Positions 58,774 through 64,000 of a stretch of 64,000 bases of DNA are shown here, in pieces; the first letter of the stretch is position 1; each line of letters starts with the position of its first letter. The notes under the pieces are model-generated. The model saw only the letters and a list, made by a program, of their open reading frames with translations. It had not been told where the DNA came from and made no database searches. A program made the position numbers and the translations under genes. This DNA is from Chryseobacterium oleae (GTDB lineage Bacteria; Bacteroidota; Bacteroidia; Flavobacteriales; Weeksellaceae): contig NZ_FOVD01000010.1 in the NCBI RefSeq assembly GCF_900115055.1, forward strand, positions 112,546-176,545, read 5' to 3'.

Positions 58774-61428
58774 ATGAAAAAATGGGTCAAAAAGTTATTA
58801 ATAAGCCTTGGAGTTCTGCTGCTCATTATTTTAGCCGCGAATTTCGGACTGAATATATGGCTTAAAACCCAACTTCCTGATTATATAAAAAAGAATACAA
58901 ATTATAAGGTATCCTACAAAACACTGGATGTAGATCTAGGCTCTGGGAATATTTTCGCTGCGGGAATTACCGTAAACAGCAAAGACCCACAAAACACCAA
59001 CGTTATTGGCCTTCAGGGAACGATTGATACCTTAAAAATCAGCCGTTTTGGGATTTATGATGCTATTTTTAATAAAAGAATCAGCTCATCTGATCTGTTG
59101 CTGGCTAGACCTAACTTAAATATCAGTCTTGCAAAACCCGTAAACCGTAAAACCGGGAAAAAAAGAAATCCTGTCCTATTTGAAAATATCAGGATCAATA
59201 AAGGAACGATTAATATTTTCAAACATACAAAACAAAAATTTTTATCTGTTCAGCAATTGGACTTGTTTGTTGAAAACCTGCAGATGACCGAAGAATCAGT
59301 AGAGGATAAACTTCCTGTAGTTTTTGACCGTTATTCTATTAAAGGAAAAGATTTTTTCTTCCGCCCGGATAATGTATATGCAATTACAATAGGAAATATC
59401 ACGACGTCGGATGGTCAAATGTCAATCGGAAATTTCAGATTGATTCCATTGTTGTCTTTTAATCAGTTTAAAAGATTCTATCCTCAAAAACCTAAACTCT
59501 TTGAATTCTCCATTCCAAAAATGGATTTTAAAGATGTGGTTTTGGCTAAAAACAAAATTTCACTGGCTAATGCAGATTTTCAAAACCCTGTCCTTACCGT
59601 TTACAACACGGGAGTAAAACCTAAAAAGGCTGAGAAAAAACTGAATTTTGAAGTTAATTTAGAAGATATAAAGTTTAGTAACGCTGCTGTACTCATTAAT
59701 AAACCAGATGGAAACAGATTACTTTCTGCAAAAGCATTGAATGTGAAAGTTAATCAGTTGAAATTTGATAAAGTCACCGCAGAAGCGGTAATTCCTGTCG
59801 GATATAAAGATTTTCATTTTTCAGGAAGAGATATTCAGTATTCAAATCACCAGAACTTCACGGTTGAAAGCATTGCACTAAACCCCAAAAGCGGGGAAAT
59901 CAGAAATCTGGTATTGTCTCCCGGAGTTCCGGAGGCGGGAAAGGGTTCAATGGATCTGAAAACCGGACATATTGCCTTTAATATCAATAAATTTGAATTT
60001 GTTGAAAAGAAACTGAATCTGGATCTCAAAGATGTTCTGGTTGAAAATGTAAGCGGAATTGTTAAAGCAGGAGTTAATAAACCAAGGAAAAATTCAGGAC
60101 CGGGAATCATCAATTCAATCATAGTCCGGAAAATGTCCCTCAAAAATTCTGATGTTGTTTATGATAAAGGAATGCAGCCACTCGCTTTTCATGATCTGAA
60201 TGCAACGGTCAATACCATTGAAATAGCACCTAAATCAAATAAACAGGGACTTTCCTTTAAAGTGAAAGATTATTTCCTGACAACAAGGAATTTTGCCTAC
60301 AGAACAAAGTTTTATAATTTAAGCGCCGGACTTTTAAAATTGAATAAAAATAAAGTTCAGGTTAATAGTTTTATCATGAAACCGCTCGTTTCGAGAGCAC
60401 AGTTTATCAAAATGATACCTGTAGAGCGTGATCTCTATGACATCAAAGTTTCTCAGATAGCAGCAGACGGACATTGGGATTTGTTTTCTGATAATAAATC
60501 GATCAATGCTTCCCATGTGACAGTTCTCGGGGCAGATGCCAATATTTTCAGGAGTAAGATCCCAAATGATGATCCGAAAGTGAAACCATTGTATTCCAAA
60601 CTGCTTCGTTCGATAAAAATTCCGATGACAGTCAATAATCTTGATCTGAAAAATTCCGTTTTGGTGTACGAAGAAGATACACCCGAAAGTGCAGGCCCGG
60701 GAAAACTGACATTTGCAAATTTTAATATGAACGTTAAAAATCTGAATTCTGCCAAAACAAAAGGAAAGCCTACAAAAGTAGATATTAAGATCAATTGTTC
60801 ATTCATGAATCTTGCACCTCTCTCCGTAAACTGGAATTTTGATGTATCCGATCACAACGACAATTTTGCCATTTCAGGAAAAACATCCAATCTTCCGGCA
60901 AGCGGGATCAATCCGTTTATCAGACCCTATCTTCATGTGACGGCCACTGCCGGAACTATTCAGGAAATGCTGTTCAGTTTCAAAGGAAATCCTGCAGGAC
61001 TGCACGGAACGTTCAATCTGAAACATAAAGAACTTAAAATTGCCGTCTTAAATAAAAACAATCAGGAAAAGAAAGGAGTACTGACAGTTGTGGCGAATCT
61101 CTTTATCAGATCTGATTCCGGAAATTACCCGGAAGCTGTAGCCGTGGAAAATGTTGAAAGGGATCCAACGAAATCATTTTTCAATCTTTTCTGGAAAGGA
61201 ATTGAACAGGGATTAAAGAAAACACTGATCGGAAAGAATATCGATAAAACTGAGAAAACGGTAAAAAGTGCGGTTTCTTCTGTAAAGGAAGTCAAGAAAA
61301 CGGTAAAAGAACTGAAGCAGGAGATCAAAGCAAAAAAGGCAGAACCTAAACCAGAGAACGAGAAAAAGGAAAAGAAAGGCTTTTTAAAAAACATCTTCAA
61401 GAAAAAAGAAACCCCCAAAACGGAATAG
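58774..61428 (+). CDS. AsmA-like envelope protein
   Basis: An 884-residue protein with one N-terminal membrane helix (about 8-26) and a very long periplasmic region made of repeated beta-strand segments, as in AsmA/TamB-type proteins proposed to carry phospholipids between membranes. Short internal repeats of the form VxALNVKVNQLKFDKV and NDLKNSVLVYEE are visible. The C terminus is a Lys/Glu-rich coiled tail (about 800-884) ending FKKKETPKTE. The GNPAGLHGTFNLKHKELKIAV segment near 735-760 is similar to the AsmA C-terminal domain. It is the second gene after DUF2797. Confidence 0.8.
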   Translation: MKKWVKKLLISLGVLLLIILAANFGLNIWLKTQLPDYIKKNTNYKVSYKTLDVDLGSGNIFAAGITVNSKDPQNTNVIGLQGTIDTLKISRFGIYDAIFNKRISSSDLLLARPNLNISLAKPVNRKTGKKRNPVLFENIRINKGTINIFKHTKQKFLSVQQLDLFVENLQMTEESVEDKLPVVFDRYSIKGKDFFFRPDNVYAITIGNITTSDGQMSIGNFRLIPLLSFNQFKRFYPQKPKLFEFSIPKMDFKDVVLAKNKISLANADFQNPVLTVYNTGVKPKKAEKKLNFEVNLEDIKFSNAAVLINKPDGNRLLSAKALNVKVNQLKFDKVTAEAVIPVGYKDFHFSGRDIQYSNHQNFTVESIALNPKSGEIRNLVLSPGVPEAGKGSMDLKTGHIAFNINKFEFVEKKLNLDLKDVLVENVSGIVKAGVNKPRKNSGPGIINSIIVRKMSLKNSDVVYDKGMQPLAFHDLNATVNTIEIAPKSNKQGLSFKVKDYFLTTRNFAYRTKFYNLSAGLLKLNKNKVQVNSFIMKPLVSRAQFIKMIPVERDLYDIKVSQIAADGHWDLFSDNKSINASHVTVLGADANIFRSKIPNDDPKVKPLYSKLLRSIKIPMTVNNLDLKNSVLVYEEDTPESAGPGKLTFANFNMNVKNLNSAKTKGKPTKVDIKINCSFMNLAPLSVNWNFDVSDHNDNFAISGKTSNLPASGINPFIRPYLHVTATAGTIQEMLFSFKGNPAGLHGTFNLKHKELKIAVLNKNNQEKKGVLTVVANLFIRSDSGNYPEAVAVENVERDPTKSFFNLFWKGIEQGLKKTLIGKNIDKTEKTVKSAVSSVKEVKKTVKELKQEIKAKKAEPKPENEKKEKKGFLKNIFKKKETPKTE

Positions 61429-61467
61429 TTCGGGGGATATATTTAGATCTTCTGGTTGAAGGAAGTA

Positions 61468-61818
61468 TTAAAAATTAAATTCTTCACTTTCCTGAACAGG
61501 AATATCTCTCAGGAACTCATCAAACTTTTCACCAGGATAATTACTGTCTGCTCCATAAGAATCGATGATCATTCCACGGTTTCCGGCATTATCTTTTAAA
61601 ACATACAAAACCGCATTATCATCAGGATTGCTGTCGCCTTCAAAACGATAAGTCTTTAAAATGATAAGCTCAGAAGGTTGGTATACTTTATCTGAATTCT
61701 CAAATTTCATCTCACATTTGTCATTCATTCTGAATTCTCGATGTATTCCTCTCTCTGAAAGGGTTTTCATAACCTGGCTTAAGGTGGTCATTCTGTCGGT
61801 ATATTCTGAATTATCCAT
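61468..61818 (-). CDS. Small conserved Bacteroidota protein
   Basis: A 116-residue cytoplasmic protein. The central YRFEGDSNPDDNAVLYVLKD and MIIDSYGADSNYPGEK stretches match a small family in Bacteroidota that databases often label phosphoribosylpyrophosphate synthetase; it lacks the PRPP-binding loop and is too short for that enzyme, so the label is very likely wrong. The true function is unknown. It is convergent with the AsmA-like gene. Confidence 0.78.
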   Translation of the reverse strand: MDNSEYTDRMTTLSQVMKTLSERGIHREFRMNDKCEMKFENSDKVYQPSELIILKTYRFEGDSNPDDNAVLYVLKDNAGNRGMIIDSYGADSNYPGEKFDEFLRDIPVQESEEFNF

Positions 61819-61947
61819 AATATTATTTTTATAGGGTAGTACAATAATTAAACCATTGATTTGCTAAATTTAATAAAAAAGGCAATTACATTTTTCAACG
61901 AAATAAAGTTTAATGTTAACAAAATTTATAATTTGAATCAGAAAAAT

Positions 61948-61961
61948 AGGTACGCTTTTTG
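61948..61961 (+). promoter_or_regulatory. Sigma-54 (RpoN) type promoter
   Basis: AGGTACG-CTTT-TTGCA at 61947-61962: GG at 61948-61949 and GC at 61960-61961 are separated by exactly 10 bp, and the sequence matches the TGGYACG-N4-TTGCA consensus at all but the first base. A start near 61973 would leave a leader of about 19 nt before the ATG at 61992. No TAnnTTTG box is present. Confidence 0.75.
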
Positions 61962-61991
61962 CAGTAGGTATCGTATTAAATCGGACGAAAT

Positions 61992-62186
61992 ATGAAAAAA
62001 GAAGTTGGCGTTTTACTGGCAGGAGGTGTTGGTCTTTTGGCTGTATTAGGTTTTATTGGATTAAAAAAGATATTGACTAAAAAAGATAAAAAATATAGTG
62101 ATACCTATTCGGATTATCACAGACATTTTGATGACAAAAACCACGAAGATGAATATCACGGAGTGGAATTTTACGCACTGAAGTAG
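61992..62186 (+). CDS. Small membrane protein with charged tail
   Basis: A 64-residue protein: MKKE, a glycine-rich membrane helix (VLLAGGVGLLAVLGFIGL, about 6-24), a Lys-rich stretch and a Tyr/His/Asp-rich tail (YSDTYSDYHRHFDD). No family is recognised. It is monocistronic, with a sigma-54-type promoter in front and a terminator behind, which supports a real gene despite its size. Confidence 0.72.
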   Translation: MKKEVGVLLAGGVGLLAVLGFIGLKKILTKKDKKYSDTYSDYHRHFDDKNHEDEYHGVEFYALK

Positions 62187-62210
62187 TAAAAGAATATATT
62201 TAATTATGTG

Positions 62211-62243
62211 AAATCCGGCTCCTTTTTAAGGGTCGGATTTTTC
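62211..62243 (+). terminator. Terminator of the small membrane protein gene
   Basis: AAATCCG (62211-62217) pairs with CGGATTT (62234-62240), the stem continuing inward through GGCTCC and GGGTC-like pairing with wobbles, followed by a T-run. Confidence 0.8.
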
Positions 62244-62307
62244 TGTGGATAACTTTAATGTTAAAACTCATTATTTAATTAGAAATCCATTCTAATTTTA
62301 CACCATA

Positions 62308-63354
62308 ATGCAAAACGAGAATTTCAAAAAAGGTCAGGGCGCACAGTCGAACGTTATCAATCGTTTCGACAGGTATACCTATGAGCCTGAAGATGAAGAT
62401 TTCGAAGCGGTAAAAACCTCTTTCACCGAAGTTTTTCCAAAAAGCATTGTGAATCAGGTGAAAAGTGAAGACCTCCCGATGGAGTATTCCATGAATCCTT
62501 ATCAGGGCTGTGAACACGGATGTTCCTATTGTTTTGCAAGGCCTACTCATGAGTACTGGGGCTACAGCGCCGGAATTGATTTTGAAAGAAAAATCATGGT
62601 GAAGAAGAATGCTCCTGAACTTTTGGAGAAATTTTTTCAGAAAAGGGGTTACAAGCCCGCGTCAATTCTGCTTTCTGGAAACACAGATTGTTATCAGCCG
62701 GCAGAAAGACAGTTTGAGATCACCCGAAAACTTCTTCAGGTTTGTCTGGATTACAGACATCCTGTCAATATTCTGACAAAAAATGCACTTGTTCTGAGAG
62801 ATCTGGATATTTTAAAGCCCATGGCAGAACAGAATCTGGTTTCTGTTTCACTCAGTATTCCTACTGTCAATGAAGAGCTGAGACGGAAAATGGAGCCTCG
62901 TACCAGTTCAGCTCCTAATAAATTAAAAGCTATAGAAGTTCTTACAGAGAATAAAATTCCTGTTCATGTTATGGTGGCGCCAATTATCCCTGGCCTGAAC
63001 AGTGATGAACCGTTGAATATTTTGAAATCGATTTCAGAGGCAGGCGCGTTGAGTTTCGGATATACATTAGTGAGATTGAATGATACCGTAGAACCTGTTT
63101 TTGTCAATTGGATTGAATCTCATTTTCCGGACCGGGCACAAAAGGTTTTAAATCTTATCCGTTCTATGCGTGGCGGAAAGCTTGGAGACAAAAGATATTT
63201 TGAAAGACAAAGGGGAGAAGGGAATATCGCGGAAATGATTCATACTACATTTAAGATCGGAAGAAAGAAGTTTTTCGATGGTAAAGAATTCCCTAAACTT
63301 TCCACAGCGAATTTTACCGGAGCAAAAGATCAGCAATTACGACTCTTTGATTGA
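62308..63354 (+). CDS. PA0069-family radical SAM protein
   Basis: A 348-residue radical SAM enzyme of the PA0069/Rv2578c group, relatives of spore photoproduct lyase. The iron-sulfur cluster motif is C68xxxC72xxC75 in YQGCEHGCSYCFARPTHEY; downstream ILLSGNTDCYQPAERQ, NILTKNALVLRD and VMVAPIIPGLN form the TIM-barrel core. The substrate is unknown; a role in DNA photolesion repair has been proposed for relatives. The last codons (LFD and stop) lie inside the first copy of a 154-bp tandem repeat. Confidence 0.93.
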   Translation: MQNENFKKGQGAQSNVINRFDRYTYEPEDEDFEAVKTSFTEVFPKSIVNQVKSEDLPMEYSMNPYQGCEHGCSYCFARPTHEYWGYSAGIDFERKIMVKKNAPELLEKFFQKRGYKPASILLSGNTDCYQPAERQFEITRKLLQVCLDYRHPVNILTKNALVLRDLDILKPMAEQNLVSVSLSIPTVNEELRRKMEPRTSSAPNKLKAIEVLTENKIPVHVMVAPIIPGLNSDEPLNILKSISEAGALSFGYTLVRLNDTVEPVFVNWIESHFPDRAQKVLNLIRSMRGGKLGDKRYFERQRGEGNIAEMIHTTFKIGRKKFFDGKEFPKLSTANFTGAKDQQLRLFD

Positions 63355-63642
63355 TAGATCTTATTTCTTATACCTTATATATATGATGGCAGATGTATGA
63401 TAAGGTATATAATATATATGTATAGTATCAGATTCAATAGGAGCGGGCTTCAACCTGCTTATAAGATACGCACATTGAATAAGGCTTCAGCCAAAACTGT
63501 TTGATTGATAGATCTTGTTTCTTGCACCTTATATATATGACGGTAGATGTATGATAACAATTATATATTATCAGATTCAATATGGGCGGGCTTTAGCCCG
63601 CTTGCAATATGTATACACACAAAAAGGCTTTAGCCAAAGCTT
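63346..63642. repeat. Tandem 154-bp repeat with REP-like hairpins
   Basis: Copy 1 (63346-63499) and copy 2 (63500 to about 63642) both start TTTGATTGATAGATCTT, contain CCTTATATATATGA, GATGTATGATAA and TATCAGATTCAATA, then a GCGGGCTTnAnCCnGC hairpin and a GGCTTnAGCC palindrome. In copy 2 the hairpin is perfect (63586-63601); in copy 1 it has decayed. Copy 1 includes the last codons and stop of the radical SAM gene, so a segment running across the gene end was duplicated. Confidence 0.85.
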
Positions 63643-63802
63643 ACGTACAAATGAAAACCTTTATTTCCAGGCTTCTTCCGCCAAAATAAAATCCGACACC
63701 ACCGGAAACGCCGGATTAAATCTAAAATCCGGCGATATCATAGGCTTGGAAAAGTCCTATGCCGAGTTTTTAAGCCTGATTTATGAACACGTAAAAAGGT
63801 AA
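63515..63802 (+). pseudogene. Doubtful ORF or remnant of 95 codons
   Basis: The frame begins inside repeat copy 2, so its first half is translated repeat DNA. The second half (about 45 residues: SSAKIKSDTTGNAGLNLKSG, then DIIGLEKSYAEFLSLIYEHV and KR) looks protein-like and may be the C-terminal remnant of a gene whose front was lost when the repeat was formed. No family is recognised and no promoter is evident in front of it. The real start cannot be fixed. Confidence 0.25.
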
Positions 63803-63925
63803 AATCACTATTACAGAAAAGGGAAGTCGAAAAATTAAACATTAGTTTAAAATTTTTCTCTCTGCTTACCAGTGTTTTACGATTTAATGGGGCTTGTTCA
63901 TGAATTTTATGTTAAATAAACTTGT

Positions 63926-63953
63926 TTTGCGTATGAATAAGTTGTTATCTTTG
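63926..63953 (+). promoter_or_regulatory. Strong promoter firing out of the window
   Basis: TTTG at 63926-63929, 16 nt, then TATCTTTG at 63946-63953 match the Bacteroidota promoter closely. No ATG with an open frame follows in the 47 bases left, so the transcript begins with a leader or an RNA gene beyond the window. The region 63803-63925 shows no gene. Confidence 0.65.
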
Positions 63954-64000
63954 CCCCACTGAAAAACGAGAGTAGGACAGTAGCACAGAAGAGCTTTTAG

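Noticed and set aside
61468..61818. Phosphoribosylpyrophosphate synthetase
   Set aside because: The small family often carries this name, but the protein has 116 residues and no PRPP-binding loop.
63954..64000. Part of a 5S or 16S rRNA gene at the right edge
   Set aside because: A GAGAGTAGGAC stretch recalls the 5S 3' end, but the flanking sequence does not match and it lies directly behind a promoter; too little sequence remains to decide.

Overview
The window looks like a chromosome segment from a Chryseobacterium-like member of the Flavobacteriales. The evidence is the A+T-rich DNA, many Bacteroidota-type promoters with a TAnnTTTG -7 box, Bacteroidota versions of the division genes, TonB-dependent receptors ending in aromatic residues, and small families typical of this group (four-helix-bundle protein, PA0069-type radical SAM protein, DUF2797, DUF2795). 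No rRNA, tRNA, CRISPR array, phage or intact insertion sequence was found. The genus is an inference; a 16S or marker-gene search would be needed to fix it.

Layout. 1-8.2 kb: a TonB-dependent receptor cut by the left edge, an XRE-cupin regulator, an OmpR-type response regulator with its histidine kinase, a stress-type protein and a DUF1275 membrane protein. 8.2-13.6 kb: mutL, a rhomboid protease, two tandem membrane-anchored endonuclease/exonuclease/phosphatase proteins and two small lipoproteins. 13.8-16.3 kb: a GH3-family protein, a bacilliredoxin and an intergenic stretch that may hold a small transcript. 16.3-33.7 kb: a complete division and cell-wall (dcw) cluster on the minus strand, in transcription order mraZ, rsmH, ftsL, ftsI, murE, a four-helix-bundle gene, mraY, murD, ftsW, murG, murC, ftsQ, ftsA, ftsZ, yqeY. 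A canonical MraZ operator lies in front of it. 34-36 kb: an alpha/beta hydrolase, engB and a GNAT acetyltransferase.

36-42 kb is the most accessory-like part: a TM2-domain protein and a PD-(D/E)XK nuclease-like protein in one operon, a response regulator with a TPR lipoprotein kinase, a tiny secreted peptide gene, and a divergent 290-residue membrane protein. The same 16-bp palindrome sits at the same distance from the -7 region in front of both the nuclease operon and the 290-residue protein gene, so these two units probably form a small regulon of the two-component system. The 378-bp intergenic region also holds four helically phased GGACA-like repeats and interleaved inverted repeats that could form a pseudoknot.

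42-53 kb: msrA, a ROK sugar kinase and an iron-uptake block of three TonB-dependent receptors and two PepSY-TM proteins. 53-64 kb: secA, a DUF2795 protein, a nucleotide-sugar epimerase, DUF2797, an AsmA-like protein, a small membrane protein with a sigma-54-type promoter, a radical SAM protein, a 154-bp tandem repeat, and a strong promoter firing out of the right edge.

The main leads are: the palindrome-based regulon around the TPR kinase; a 45-nt intercistronic element found three times in the dcw cluster with compensatory changes in its hairpin; a MutL whose C-terminal endonuclease motifs are missing; a ROK kinase without the zinc cysteines; and MITE-like elements with long terminal inverted repeats.
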